This document shows, piece after piece, positions 1 to 8,077 of a stretch of 64,000 nucleotides of DNA. A program made the translations under genes and the position numbers. The DNA is from Sphingomonas sp. HMP6 (GTDB taxonomy: Bacteria; Pseudomonadota; Alphaproteobacteria; Sphingomonadales; Sphingomonadaceae), in contig NZ_AP022672.1 in assembly GCF_013374095.1 (NCBI RefSeq), positions 3,365,501 to 3,429,500 on the forward strand. Reading direction: 5' to 3'. The notes beneath the pieces are model-generated. The model was not told the origin of the DNA. It searched no databases and saw only the letters and a list, made by a program, of their open reading frames with translations. Within the stretch, counting starts at the first letter, position 1, and each line of letters starts with the position of its first letter.

Positions 1-2
1 CG

Positions 3-590
3 CAATTCCTCCCCGAGGCAGCACTCGACCGCGATCTGATCGCCAACGCCGCGATCCTCTATCTCGAAGGCTATCTGTGGGATCCGGAGGAGCCGCGCCA
101 GGCGATGCGCGCCGCGATCGAGGTCGCGCGCAAGGCCGGGCGCAAGGTCGCCTTTACGCTCAGCGACGTGTTCTGCATCTCGCGCCACGGCGGCGATTTC
201 CGCAAGCTGATGGCGGACGGCCTGCTCGACATCATGTTCGCCAATGAAGCCGAGATCACCGCGTTGATGGGCACCGACGATTTCGATGCGGCGGTGGCCG
301 AGGCGGCGACGCAAGTGCCGATGCTGGTCGTGACGCGCAGCGAAAAGGGCGCGATCGCGGTGTCGGGCGGCCAGACCGTCTCCTGCCATGCCGAGCCGAT
401 CGAGCGCGTGGTCGATACGACCGGTGCTGGCGATCTGTTTGCCGCCGGTTTCCTGCACGGCCAGGCGCAGGGCAAGAGCATCGCCGATTCGCTCAAGATG
501 GGCGCGGTCTGCGCGGCGGAAATCATATCGCACTACGGCGCGCGCGCGCAGGTCGATTTGAAGGCGCTGGTGGCGAGCAAGCTCGGCTAA
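3..590 (+). CDS. PfkB-family carbohydrate/adenosine kinase, 5'-truncated
   Basis: The gene enters from the left edge; the reading frame is open from base 3 and ends at a TAA at 588-590, giving the C-terminal 195 residues. The stretch LEGYLWDPEE resembles the adenosine-kinase branch of the ribokinase (PfkB) family. The second PfkB signature DTTGAGDLFAAGF is intact and contains the Asp that serves as catalytic base next to the anion-hole glycines. Family members phosphorylate a sugar or nucleoside with ATP in the cytosol. Substrate cannot be fixed from this fragment; adenosine is the best guess from similarity to the alphaproteobacterial group. A palindrome and a bidirectional terminator follow directly. 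Confidence 0.85.
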   Translation, partial: QFLPEAALDRDLIANAAILYLEGYLWDPEEPRQAMRAAIEVARKAGRKVAFTLSDVFCISRHGGDFRKLMADGLLDIMFANEAEITALMGTDDFDAAVAEAATQVPMLVVTRSEKGAIAVSGGQTVSCHAEPIERVVDTTGAGDLFAAGFLHGQAQGKSIADSLKMGAVCAAEIISHYGARAQVDLKALVASKLG

Positions 591-609
591 GGCTGAAGCG
601 GGATAGGCT

Positions 610-684
610 GTGCTCCGACGCAGGCCGGAGCCCTGGCCATAAGCGATACCGCCCCGGCCAGCGCTCCGGCCTGCGTCGGAGCAC
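610..684. repeat. Palindromic intergenic element (22-bp perfect arms)
   Basis: Two arms, 610-631 and 663-684, are perfect reverse complements (core CTCCGACGCAGGCCGGAG). An imperfect extension, CTGGCC (633-638) against GGCCAG (656-661), makes one long hairpin. It sits just before the terminator between convergent genes. It belongs to the general class of extragenic palindromes seen throughout this window but its core sequence differs from the CCCCGG family. Confidence 0.8.
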
Positions 685-704
685 GCTTGGACGGCGGACA
701 GAAA

Positions 705-736
705 AAAAAGGCCGGGGAGCAATCCCCGGCCTTTTT
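705..736. terminator. Bidirectional Rho-independent terminator
   Basis: A 14-bp stem (705-718 with 723-736) whose arms carry GGCCGGGGA and its complement encloses a GCAA tetraloop. It is preceded by A8 and followed by T5, so it can stop transcription of both the kinase (+) and the permease (-). A near-copy with a GTGA loop lies at 56465-56494. Confidence 0.9.
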
Positions 737-758
737 CGTGGTCCTAAGCTTAGCCGTC

Positions 759-2327
759 TCAGTGGCCGGGATCGATCCCGGTCAGATCGGCCGGCAAATC
801 GCCCGTCGTATCGACGATCCCACGCCCGACATGGCTCGCGCGGTAGCTATAGCCATAATAGATCACCAGCCCGACCGCGCCCCAGATCGGCAGCACGAGC
901 ATCGCCTCGAACGGAAGGTTGAAGAACAGGAACACACAGCCGAAGATCGTCAGTGGACCGATCAGCCACAGCATCGGCGTCTTGAAGCTGCGCTTCACAT
1001 TGGGCGCTGTCTTGCGCAGGATCATCACCGCGATCGCCACCATCATGAAGGCATAGAGCGTCCCCGCATTGGCGATATCGGCCAGCTTGCCGACCGGCAG
1101 AAATGCAGCGGCAAACGCGACCGCCCCACCGGTCAACGCCGTGACGATGTACGGCGTCTTCCACTTCGGGTGGATCGTCGACAGCTTCTCGGGCAGCAGG
1201 CCGTCGCGGCTCATCACGAAGAAGATCCGCGTCTGGCCGAACAGCAGGATCAAAATCACCGAGGGCAGCGCGATGAAAGCGGCGTAGCCAAGCAGATTGC
1301 CGACGGTACCGAAGCCGATCTGGCGAAGGACATGCGCCAACGCTTCGTTCGAACACACCAGTTGCTGCGCATATTGCGGCAGCGCGCACTGCCGCGCGAG
1401 TTCTTCCGAACCGGCGGGAAAGGGGATGCCGTTCGGACCCATGATCGGCTGTCCGCCGATCGTCCCGACCGCGCCTGCCGCAACCAGCATGTAGAACACG
1501 GTGCAGAACAGCAGCGAGGCGATCAGCCCGATCGGCACGTTGCGCTGCGGGTTCTTGGTTTCCTCGGCGGCGGTCGAGACTGCGTCGAACCCGACATAGG
1601 CAAAGAAGATCGTCGCCGCCGCGCCGACCGCGCCGACGCCAGTACCGAAGCCACCGAAGAAGCCGGCTGGCAGGAACGGGTTGAAGCGCGCCATTTCGAA
1701 CTGGTCGGACGGCAAGGTCAGTACGATGAACGCGGTCAGCGCGGTCACCTTGATCAGCACCAGCACGGCATTGACCTTGGCGCTCTCACTGGTGCCGATC
1801 ATCAGCAGCCAGGTGACGAGCAGCGCGATGATCACCGCGGGCAAGTTGATGAACCCGCCGGGCGATCCGCCCAGCGCGAGGGGTGCCGTCTCGAGCCAGG
1901 CGGGTAAGTGTATCCCCAATGTCTGGTTGAGGATCGTACCGGTAAAATACCCCGACCAGCCGACCGATACCGCGCTCGCGGCGACGGCATATTCGAGGAT
2001 CAGCGCCCAGCCGACCGTCCAGGCGAGCAATTCGCCCATCGTCGTATAGGTGTAGGTGTAAGCGGAACCGGCGACCGGGATCATCGAGCCGATCTCGGCG
2101 TAGCAAAGTGCTGCGATGATGCAGATGCCGCCGGCGATCGCGAAGGCGAGCAACAGGCCGGGACCGGCCTTCTGCGCACCCGCGGCGGTCAGTACGAAAA
2201 TGCCCGTGCCGATCACGCAGCCGATGCCGAACAGCGTCAGCTGAAACCAGCCAAGCGTCCGGTGCAGCGACTTTTTCTCGGCCGTCGCCAGAATGGCGTC
2301 GAGTGGCTTGATACGCCCAAAGATCAT
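759..2327 (-). CDS. APC-superfamily amino acid permease
   Basis: A 522-residue integral inner-membrane protein of the amino acid-polyamine-organocation superfamily, closest in style to the cationic amino acid transporter (CAT/YhdG-like) branch. After a short cytosolic leader the first helix contains GIGCVIGTGIFVL, the unwound-helix substrate-binding motif typical of APC carriers. About 12-14 hydrophobic segments follow, which fits the CAT length. The loop after helix 8 carries an insert with two cysteines (QCALPQYAQQLVCSNEA), probably periplasmic. The gene stands alone; it ends at the shared terminator with the kinase gene. Substrate is not determined; a cation:amino acid symport role is inferred from family. 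Confidence 0.9.
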   Translation of the reverse strand: MIFGRIKPLDAILATAEKKSLHRTLGWFQLTLFGIGCVIGTGIFVLTAAGAQKAGPGLLLAFAIAGGICIIAALCYAEIGSMIPVAGSAYTYTYTTMGELLAWTVGWALILEYAVAASAVSVGWSGYFTGTILNQTLGIHLPAWLETAPLALGGSPGGFINLPAVIIALLVTWLLMIGTSESAKVNAVLVLIKVTALTAFIVLTLPSDQFEMARFNPFLPAGFFGGFGTGVGAVGAAATIFFAYVGFDAVSTAAEETKNPQRNVPIGLIASLLFCTVFYMLVAAGAVGTIGGQPIMGPNGIPFPAGSEELARQCALPQYAQQLVCSNEALAHVLRQIGFGTVGNLLGYAAFIALPSVILILLFGQTRIFFVMSRDGLLPEKLSTIHPKWKTPYIVTALTGGAVAFAAAFLPVGKLADIANAGTLYAFMMVAIAVMILRKTAPNVKRSFKTPMLWLIGPLTIFGCVFLFFNLPFEAMLVLPIWGAVGLVIYYGYSYRASHVGRGIVDTTGDLPADLTGIDPGH

Positions 2328-2410
2328 GAAATGCTTTTCCCCGAAAGCGGCCGGCGCGTTGCCCGGCTCATTATGCGGCGGAGCCTAATGGCAAAACGGA
2401 GACGCGCAAT

Positions 2411-2432
2411 CCCTTATCGGGCCCTTATCGGG
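2411..2432. repeat. 11-bp perfect tandem duplication
   Basis: The 11-mer CCCTTATCGGG occurs twice in immediate succession, between the HIT gene end and the permease start. No function is evident; it may be a replication-slippage duplication. Confidence 0.7.
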
Positions 2433-2447
2433 CAAGATTTCGGCACT

Positions 2448-2825
2448 TTAGCGCGCCAGCAGCGGCCCGAGCTTGCGTCCCGCGAAAATGTGCACGTGCA
2501 GATGCGGCACTTCCTGATGCGCATCGAGCCCTGAATTCGCCAGCAACCGGTAACCGCTCGCCACCAGCCCGGCATCGCGCGCGACCTTGCCCACCGCGCG
2601 GACGAAACCGCTGATCTCGGCATCGGTGGCGTGCGCGCTGAAATCGTCCCACGACACGTACGCCCCCTTGGGGATCACCAGGATATGCGTCGGGCTTTGC
2701 GGGTTGATGTCGGGAAAGGCGATCGCGAAATCGTCCTCATACAGCCGCGTCGCCGGGATTTCGCCGCGCAGGATCTTGGCGAAGATGTTCTGGTCGTCAT
2801 AGGGCAGGGTGGCATCGACGGGCAT
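2448..2825 (-). CDS. HIT-family nucleotide-binding protein
   Basis: A 125-residue histidine-triad protein. The catalytic motif HLHVHIFAG (residues 108-116) is complete; in this family the middle histidine forms a nucleotidyl intermediate and the enzymes hydrolyse purine phosphoramidates or AMP-lysine (Hint type). The ATG at 2825 is preferred over the longer frame open to 2888, because AAGGATC lies eight bases upstream and the sequence then begins like other Hint proteins. It is the last gene of the leftward his cluster, 10 bp after hisE. This hisE-HIT pairing is common in alphaproteobacteria. Confidence 0.92.
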   Translation of the reverse strand: MPVDATLPYDDQNIFAKILRGEIPATRLYEDDFAIAFPDINPQSPTHILVIPKGAYVSWDDFSAHATDAEISGFVRAVGKVARDAGLVASGYRLLANSGLDAHQEVPHLHVHIFAGRKLGPLLAR

Positions 2826-2835
2826 GATTGATCCT

Positions 2836-3156
2836 TCAGCTTTTACGCGCGGCCTTTTCATCAATCCCCGACACGCCTTCGCGCTCACGGATTTCGGCGC
2901 GGATGTCGTCGAGGCTGACGTCGCACTCCGCCAGCAGCACGAGCAAGTGGAACATGAGATCGGTCGCCTCGCCGATCAGCGCGGCCTTGTCCTCGGTTAG
3001 CGCGGCGATGACGGTCTCGACCGCTTCCTCACCGACCTTCTGCGCGATCTTGCCGCGCCCGCGCGCGAACAGCTTCGCGGTGTAAGAGGTCGCGGGATCG
3101 GCCCCGCGCCGCGCGCGGATCGTCGCTTCGAGCGTGTCTAGCGTGTCGTCTGCCAT
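2836..3156 (-). CDS. hisE: Phosphoribosyl-ATP pyrophosphatase
   Basis: A 106-residue MazG-like all-alpha enzyme for the second step of histidine synthesis, hydrolysing phosphoribosyl-ATP to phosphoribosyl-AMP and pyrophosphate. KVGEEAVETVIAAL and LLVLLAECD carry the acidic residues that bind Mg. The start at 3156 (MADDTLDTLEAT) gives the usual HisE length; the frame is open upstream but that part reads as low-quality sequence. HisE is separate from HisI here, as is usual in alphaproteobacteria; hisI is not in the window. It lies downstream of hisF, separated by a small membrane-protein gene. Confidence 0.92.
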   Translation of the reverse strand: MADDTLDTLEATIRARRGADPATSYTAKLFARGRGKIAQKVGEEAVETVIAALTEDKAALIGEATDLMFHLLVLLAECDVSLDDIRAEIREREGVSGIDEKAARKS

Positions 3157-3187
3157 GCTTTGCGGCTGGCCCAATGCGCCGCGCACG

Positions 3188-3373
3188 TCAATCCTTCGGC
3201 GTATCGCGCTTGGTAAATCGCGCCCGCAGCGCGCGCCGCACGAACCACACGCCGAGTGCTGCCAGCACAAACAAGGCGATGTCGGAGAGTTCTGGCCCGG
3301 TGCGGATTTTTGGCACACCTGAATGCGCGGCGAAGGCGGGTGTGGCGAGGAGAAGGGCGATCACGAAGCGCAT
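3188..3373 (-). CDS. Small membrane protein with sorting-signal-like tail
   Basis: A 61-residue protein inside the his cluster. MRFVIALLLATPAFA looks like a cleavable Sec signal peptide. The remainder is a short soluble stretch, then GPE, a hydrophobic helix (SDIALFVLAALGVWF) and an arginine-rich end (VRRALRARF). The tripartite pattern of a proline-glutamate motif, transmembrane helix and basic tail resembles PEP-CTERM/exosortase sorting signals, but the motif is not canonical (GPE instead of VPEP) and the predicted mature domain would be only about 15 residues. It may simply be a two-helix membrane peptide. The ATG at 3373 is chosen over 3391 because it starts the signal peptide. Confidence 0.65.
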   Translation of the reverse strand: MRFVIALLLATPAFAAHSGVPKIRTGPELSDIALFVLAALGVWFVRRALRARFTKRDTPKD

Positions 3374-3414
3374 GGGGGCGGTGTAGCGCACCGCCCTTAA
3401 ATTTCCATCTTATT

Positions 3415-3523
3415 GCACCACCCCGGCGAAGGCCGGGGCCCATCAGCGGAGGCTTCTCAACAGCAGTGCTGCCCTCAATTTTCAGCGCTCCGCAACTGGC
3501 CCCGGCCTTCGCCGGGGTGGTGC
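3415..3523. repeat. REP-type twin palindrome, CCCCGGCGAAGGCCGGGG family
   Basis: Perfect 26-bp inverted arms at 3415-3440 and 3498-3523; each arm is itself a hairpin CCCCGGC-GAAG-GCCGGGG. The arms are 57 bp apart. The left arm continues into GCGGAGG, the same string that provides the ribosome-binding site of the GIY-YIG gene in the related element at 61352-61728. It lies between hisF and the 61-aa protein gene, so it is probably transcribed within the his operon and could form strong mRNA structure. Confidence 0.9.
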
Positions 3524-3539
3524 GGGCGTAAGGAAGCGC

Positions 3540-4310
3540 TCAGCCCAGAACCGGCCGCCGCACCGCGATCCCCGCCGCCGCGAGCGCCGCATGTGCGTCC
3601 GCAATGCTCGCCTCGCCGAAATGGAAGATCGACGCCGCGAGCACCGCGCTCGCATGGCCCTCGACGATGCCAGCGACCAGATCATCGAGTCCACCGACGC
3701 CCCCGCTCGCCACCACCGGAACGCGGACCTGATCGGCGATCGTGCGGATCAGCTCGAGGTCGTACCCAGACTTGGTCCCGTCGCGGTCCATCGAGGTCAC
3801 CAGCAACTCGCCCGCGCCCAGTTCGGCGAGGCGCAGCGCGTGCGCGACCGCATCGATGCCCGTCGCGCGCCGGCCGCCATGGGTGAACACTTCCCAGCCA
3901 TCCGCCACGCGCCGCGCATCGACCGAGGCGACCACGCACTGGCTGCCGAACTTGTCGGCCAGTTCCGCCACCAGCTCGGGCCGCTCGACCGCAGCGGAAT
4001 TGACCGCGACCTTGTCCGCCCCCGCCAGCAGCAGCGCGCGCGCATCGCCGACCGAGCGCACCCCGCCGCCGACCGTCAGCGGCATGAAACACACTTCGGC
4101 GGTGCGCCGCACCACGTCGAGGATCGTGCCGCGCGCCTCATGGCTGGCGGTGATATCGAGGAAGCAAAGCTCGTCCGCCCCCGCCGCATCATAAGCGCGT
4201 GCCTGCTCGACCGGATCGCCGGCATCGCGCAATTCGACGAAATTAACGCCTTTCACGACGCGGCCATTCGCCACATCGAGACACGGAATCACGCGCGCGC
4301 GGACGGTCAT
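3540..4310 (-). CDS. hisF: Imidazole glycerol phosphate synthase, cyclase subunit
   Basis: A 256-residue (beta-alpha)8 barrel that joins PRFAR and ammonia to give imidazole glycerol phosphate and AICAR. The start [19 protein letters not shown] carries the first catalytic Asp (CLDV); the second is in [10 protein letters not shown]. Phosphate-binding GGGVRS and ASGGVGG loops are present. ATG 4310 lies 7 bp after the hisA stop, and the frame's upstream extension is hisA antisense noise. It works as a heterodimer with HisH, encoded two genes upstream in the same leftward operon. Confidence 0.96.
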   Translation of the reverse strand: MTVRARVIPCLDVANGRVVKGVNFVELRDAGDPVEQARAYDAAGADELCFLDITASHEARGTILDVVRRTAEVCFMPLTVGGGVRSVGDARALLLAGADKVAVNSAAVERPELVAELADKFGSQCVVASVDARRVADGWEVFTHGGRRATGIDAVAHALRLAELGAGELLVTSMDRDGTKSGYDLELIRTIADQVRVPVVASGGVGGLDDLVAGIVEGHASAVLAASIFHFGEASIADAHAALAAAGIAVRRPVLG

Positions 4311-4317
4311 GTCGCGC

Positions 4318-5052
4318 TCACGCCGCCGCCGCCACGGCGAGCGCCGCCGCCAGGTCGAGCCGCCCGTCATACAGCGCACGCCCGGTAATCACGCCCTCCA
4401 CCCCGTCGCGATTGTGCAGCGCGAGGACATGGATCTCGGCAATCCCCTTCACGCCGCCGCTGGCAATCACTGGAATCCGCACCGCGCGCGCCAGATCGAC
4501 CGTCGCCTCGACATTGCACCCTTTCAGCATCCCGTCGCGGCCGACATCGGTGAACAGCAGCGCCGCCACCCCCGCATCCTCGAAGCGCCGCGCCATATCG
4601 ACCACTTCGACGGTCGAGACATCGGCCCAGCCCTTGGTCGCGACGAAGCCGTCCTTCGCATCGACCGCGACTACAATGCCGCCGGGAAAATCGCGCGCGG
4701 CTTCGCGCACCAACTCGGGATTCTCCAGTGCCGCCGTGCCGATCACGACGCGCGAGACGCCAAGGTCGAACCAGCGCTCGATCCCGGCACGGTCGCGAAT
4801 GCCGCCGCCCAATTGCACATGCCCGGGAAAGCGCGCGACGATCTCGGCGACCGCCTCGCCATTGACCGAGGCGCCCGCAAACGCGCCGTCGAGATCGACC
4901 ACGTGGAGATATTCCGCGCCCTGTTCGGCAAAGAGCATGGCCTGCGCGGCTGGGTCATCCCCGTACACCGTAGCGCGGTCCATATCGCCCTCGGCCAGGC
5001 GCACGACTTGCCCGCCCTTGAGATCGATCGCGGGGAAGATGATGAGGCTCAT
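4318..5052 (-). CDS. hisA: ProFAR isomerase
   Basis: A 244-residue barrel enzyme for the Amadori rearrangement of ProFAR to PRFAR in histidine biosynthesis. [19 protein letters not shown] contains the first catalytic Asp, and [15 protein letters not shown] contains the second. The phosphate-binding sites LGGGIRD and ASGGVKG are visible. Length is normal. hisF follows after 7 bp, while 142 bp holding a palindromic element separate it from hisH upstream. Confidence 0.96.
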   Translation of the reverse strand: MSLIIFPAIDLKGGQVVRLAEGDMDRATVYGDDPAAQAMLFAEQGAEYLHVVDLDGAFAGASVNGEAVAEIVARFPGHVQLGGGIRDRAGIERWFDLGVSRVVIGTAALENPELVREAARDFPGGIVVAVDAKDGFVATKGWADVSTVEVVDMARRFEDAGVAALLFTDVGRDGMLKGCNVEATVDLARAVRIPVIASGGVKGIAEIHVLALHNRDGVEGVITGRALYDGRLDLAAALAVAAAA

Positions 5053-5073
5053 TGCGCTCTGTCTCCGTCAACA

Positions 5074-5183
5074 CCGTCACCCCGGCCTTGTGCCGGGGTC
5101 CACTTGGCGGCCTGACGCAGCGCCAAAGATTCGAGCGACGCGCTCGCCGCGCCGTGGACCCCGGCACGAGGCCGGGGTGACGG
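5074..5183. repeat. REP-type twin palindrome, CCCCGGCxxxxGCCGGGGTCCA family
   Basis: 30-bp inverted arms, 5074-5103 and 5154-5183, with one mismatch; each arm is a GCCGGGG hairpin flanked by GTCA and TCCAC. It fills most of the hisH-hisA gap. The arm ends resemble the left arm of the 37270-37364 element, so these form a second family distinct from the GAAG-loop family. Confidence 0.9.
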
Positions 5184-5194
5184 AGAAAGGGCCA

Positions 5195-5800
5195 TCAAAC
5201 CCGCCACGACAAAAACCTTTCCAGCAGCGCCAGGCCGTAGCGCTGGCTCTTTTCCGGGTGAAACTGCACGCCGATCATATTGTCGCGCCCGATCGCGGCG
5301 GTCACCGCGCCGCCATGCGCGGTCGTCGCCAGCACGTCGGCCCCGTCAAAGGCGTAGGAGTGCAGGAAATAGGCCTCGCCCGGTTCGATCAGCGGATGCG
5401 GCACGGAGGGGACGACATCGTTCCACCCCATATGCGGTACCTTGGCGCTCGCCTCGGTCGGGGTCAGGTGCCGCACCGTCCCGCGCATCCAGCCGAGCCC
5501 GGCGTGAACCCCATGTTCTTCGCCCGCATCCGCCATCAATTGCATCCCGACGCAAATGCCGAGGAAGGGCACGGCATCCCGCCGCACGCGGTGCTCCAGC
5601 GCCTCGACCATCCCCGGCACAGCGCGCAATGCGGCGGCACACGCCCCGAACGCGCCGACGCCGGGGAGGACGATGCGGTCGGCCTTGGCGATCGCGTCCG
5701 CATCGGCGGTGATCAGCACGTCGGTGGCACCCGCCGCCTTCAGCGCGTTGGCGACCGAGTGCAGGTTCCCCGCGCCGTAATCGATCAGCGCAAGGGTCAC
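5195..5800 (-). CDS. hisH: Imidazole glycerol phosphate synthase, glutamine amidotransferase subunit
   Basis: A 201-residue class-I glutamine amidotransferase which makes ammonia for HisF. The nucleophile elbow GICVGMQLM holds the active Cys, and the His-Glu pair is in [10 protein letters not shown]. The oxyanion-strand sequence LPGVGAFG is present. Its ATG overlaps the hisB stop by 4 bp (5797-5800), indicating translational coupling. Confidence 0.96.
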   Translation of the reverse strand: MTLALIDYGAGNLHSVANALKAAGATDVLITADADAIAKADRIVLPGVGAFGACAAALRAVPGMVEALEHRVRRDAVPFLGICVGMQLMADAGEEHGVHAGLGWMRGTVRHLTPTEASAKVPHMGWNDVVPSVPHPLIEPGEAYFLHSYAFDGADVLATTAHGGAVTAAIGRDNMIGVQFHPEKSQRYGLALLERFLSWRV

Positions 5801-6396
5801 AGCACCCCCTTGGTGCTCGGAATCACGCCCGCCTTGCGCGGATCGATCTCGACCGCTTCACGAAGCGCGCGCGCGACGCCCTTGAACGCCGCCTCGGCGA
5901 CGTGGTGGTTGTTGGTGCCGTACAGCGTCTCGATGTGCAGCGTGAGCCCAGCCTCCTGCGCGAAGGAATGGAAGAAATGCTCGAACATCTCGGTATCCAT
6001 CTCGCCTAGCCGCTTCTGCGAAAATTCGGTCTTCCACACCAGATACGGCCGCCCCGAAATATCGATCGCGACCCGAGTCAGCGTCTCATCCATCGGCGAC
6101 AGCGCGTCGGCATAGCGCCGGATGCCGCGCTTCTCGCCCAGCGCCTGCAGGATCGCCGCGCCGATCGCGAGTCCCGTGTCCTCGACCGTGTGATGCTGGT
6201 CGATGTGCAGATCGCCGACCGTCTTCACGTTCAGGTCGATCAGCGAATGGCGCGACAATTGTTCGAGCATGTGATCGAAAAAGCCGATTCCGGTCGAAAT
6301 CGTAAAAGCGCCTGTTCCGTCAAGGTTGACGGTCACGTCGATCGACGTTTCGCTGGTGCGGCGGCTGATGGTGGCGGTGCGCGCTGGCGTGGTCAT
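5797..6396 (-). CDS. hisB: Imidazoleglycerol-phosphate dehydratase
   Basis: A 199-residue monofunctional IGPD with no N-terminal HAD phosphatase domain, unlike the enterobacterial fusion. Metal-binding histidines are in [34 protein letters not shown] and [10 protein letters not shown]. It is the first gene of the leftward hisBHAF-E cluster. The ATG at 6396 is chosen because [18 protein letters not shown] matches family N-termini; the frame stays open to 6426. sspB diverges from it, leaving about 70 bp for both promoters. Confidence 0.95.
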   Translation of the reverse strand: MTTPARTATISRRTSETSIDVTVNLDGTGAFTISTGIGFFDHMLEQLSRHSLIDLNVKTVGDLHIDQHHTVEDTGLAIGAAILQALGEKRGIRRYADALSPMDETLTRVAIDISGRPYLVWKTEFSQKRLGEMDTEMFEHFFHSFAQEAGLTLHIETLYGTNNHHVAEAAFKGVARALREAVEIDPRKAGVIPSTKGVL

Positions 6397-6467
6397 GCGC
6401 CCCCAATAGCGCGCTGGCGGACTCATGCAATCTTGACCGAAACCGAAACCGCGCTACCCAAGGGCAG

Positions 6468-6950
6468 ATGAGCGATGGCCTTCCCGATAGCTTGATTCCC
6501 TATGACGACATCGTCCAGGAGGCGCTGCGCGCCGTGGTCGGGCGCGTGCTCGGCTCTGTGGCTGCCAATGGCGGGCTTCCGGGCGATCACCATTTCTACG
6601 TGACGTTCAAGACACAGGCACCGGGGGTCGACATCCCCAAGCGCCTGATGGAACGCTTTCCCGACGAAATGACGATCGTCATGCAGAACAAATATTGGGA
6701 TCTCGTCGTCGATGACGAACGCTTCTCGGTCGGCCTGAGCTTCAACCAAATCCCGTCGAAGCTGATCATTCCCTATTCGGCGATCACCGGGTTCCACGAT
6801 CCTGCGGTCAATTTCGAACTCCGCTTCCAGGCGCAGGACGGCCCCGATGGCCCCGGCCCGCACGATGAAGCCGAAAATGACGGCCCGACGCATGTGCCGG
6901 TCGAGGACGGCTCGAACGTCGTCGCGGTGGATTTCAAAAGGAAGAAGTAA
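6468..6950 (+). CDS. sspB: ClpXP adaptor SspB, alphaproteobacterial type
   Basis: A 160-residue protein of the alpha-type SspB family, which tethers SsrA-tagged peptides to ClpX for degradation. The N-terminal two-thirds are the compact substrate-binding fold (DHHFYVTFKTQAPGV, KLIIPYSAITGFHDPAV). An acidic, proline/glycine-rich linker leads to VVAVDFKRKK, which fits the C-terminal ClpX-binding (XB) tail. It diverges from hisB and is followed by a GC-rich gap containing a hairpin. Confidence 0.92.
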   Translation: MSDGLPDSLIPYDDIVQEALRAVVGRVLGSVAANGGLPGDHHFYVTFKTQAPGVDIPKRLMERFPDEMTIVMQNKYWDLVVDDERFSVGLSFNQIPSKLIIPYSAITGFHDPAVNFELRFQAQDGPDGPGPHDEAENDGPTHVPVEDGSNVVAVDFKRKK

Positions 6951-7028
6951 GGCGGAGCGAGCCGCGCACGCTGCGCGGCGGTCGCGCAGCGACGCGAACG
7001 CCCGGCCGGCGCGGCTCGCCGCGACCGA

Positions 7029-7053
7029 CGTCACGGGATTTACGCCCGTGACG
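7029..7053. repeat. Hairpin CGTCACGGG / CCCGTGACG
   Basis: A 9-bp perfect stem with loop ATTTACG, in the gap after sspB. A close relative with stem CGACACGGGG and loop TTTAC is at 44157-44181, so both may be copies of a TTTA-loop repeat family. It may also end sspB transcription, though no T-run follows. Confidence 0.6.
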
Positions 7054-7076
7054 GGCGATCCGCACTCAACCCCCCC

Positions 7077-7808
7077 TCAAAAATACCGCCCCGCCGCCAG
7101 CCCGATCCCCAACACCGGCAGAAATCCTATCGCCGCGCTCACCTGGATCGCCGCGGCCAGCAGCAGCGCCTTGCCCAGCCCGCCGAGCGGGCTTTCCCAC
7201 CAGCGCCCCGCGCCCATCCGGATAAAGGCGAGGATGCCGATCACGATGATGGCGGCGGATGCGATCTGGCTGATCATTCCGGGCGCATTGGCCCACCATG
7301 CGACCGGCAGCATCAACACGGTCCAGCCGCACAAATAGCCGAACGCCGCGCGGAACCCGCGTTTCCATCCCAGATCGTCCGGGTCCCACCAGCGCAGCAA
7401 CGGTGCGGTGGCGAGCGCGTAGAACATCGACAGGATCGGCACGAGCGTCAGCGACATCCATCCGTCGGCGTCGCCGATAAAGGCATCGCGGCTTTTGCCC
7501 GATGCGGCGATCAGCGAATCGACCATGCGCGGCGGTAATCCGGCGAAGATCTTGCGCGCTGCGCCGCCTTGCAGGAACAGGAACAACATCAGGATCGCGT
7601 TCAGCCCCATGTAGAGACGGAAGGGCCGGGCAAAAGCTCCGCCACCCGTCGGTCCGGCCGTCATCCAGGCGTGCAGTACCGCGCGCGGGTCGCGCACCAA
7701 TTGCCAGACGGTATGGAGTTCGAGGCCGCCGAAACCGAGCGTGTCCTCGGACAAGTCGCTGATCTTTTTGCGTAAATCTTCAGGCGCTTGGACGTTCGGC
7801 TCCGACAT
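7077..7808 (-). CDS. Multi-pass membrane protein of unknown function
   Basis: A 243-residue protein with a cytosolic N-terminus and about five hydrophobic helices (starting near LYMGLNAILMLFLFLQG, LTLVPILSMFYALATAPLL, LCGWTVLMLPVAWW). The LELHTVWQLVRDPRAVLHAW region ahead of the first helix resembles the start of Yip1/DUF3667-like membrane proteins, but the match is only impressionistic. ATG 7808 is chosen for the GAGGGGAAAAAG ribosome-binding site; the longer frame to 7898 lacks one. The following 269 bp to fumC hold both divergent promoters and no gene. Confidence 0.7.
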   Translation of the reverse strand: MSEPNVQAPEDLRKKISDLSEDTLGFGGLELHTVWQLVRDPRAVLHAWMTAGPTGGGAFARPFRLYMGLNAILMLFLFLQGGAARKIFAGLPPRMVDSLIAASGKSRDAFIGDADGWMSLTLVPILSMFYALATAPLLRWWDPDDLGWKRGFRAAFGYLCGWTVLMLPVAWWANAPGMISQIASAAIIVIGILAFIRMGAGRWWESPLGGLGKALLLAAAIQVSAAIGFLPVLGIGLAAGRYF

Positions 7809-8077
7809 CTTTTTCCCCTCGGTGCGGCGCCCCCGTTGCGCACGGCGCGATCCTACCGAAGCCGGTGGATAAAAAGCAATCCGAGCCGCCCCCCGCATCC
7901 CGCGCCGAGCCGACTACTATCGTCGCTGTCCTACCGAGCCCGACCTGCGCTACCCTGGAACCATGGCACTCGGCGTTCGGTTTCCCATGCGTGTCCGATC
8001 CGACGGGTCGCGGCGGGGTCATGCCCTGCTAATGGTGTGACTCGTGTGACTTTAAGCGCGTGCATGTGAGGTGATTC

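Noticed and set aside
4412..6115. 567-aa open frame on + strand
   Set aside because: Antisense to hisA-hisH-hisB, whose products are unmistakable; high GC leaves long open antisense frames.
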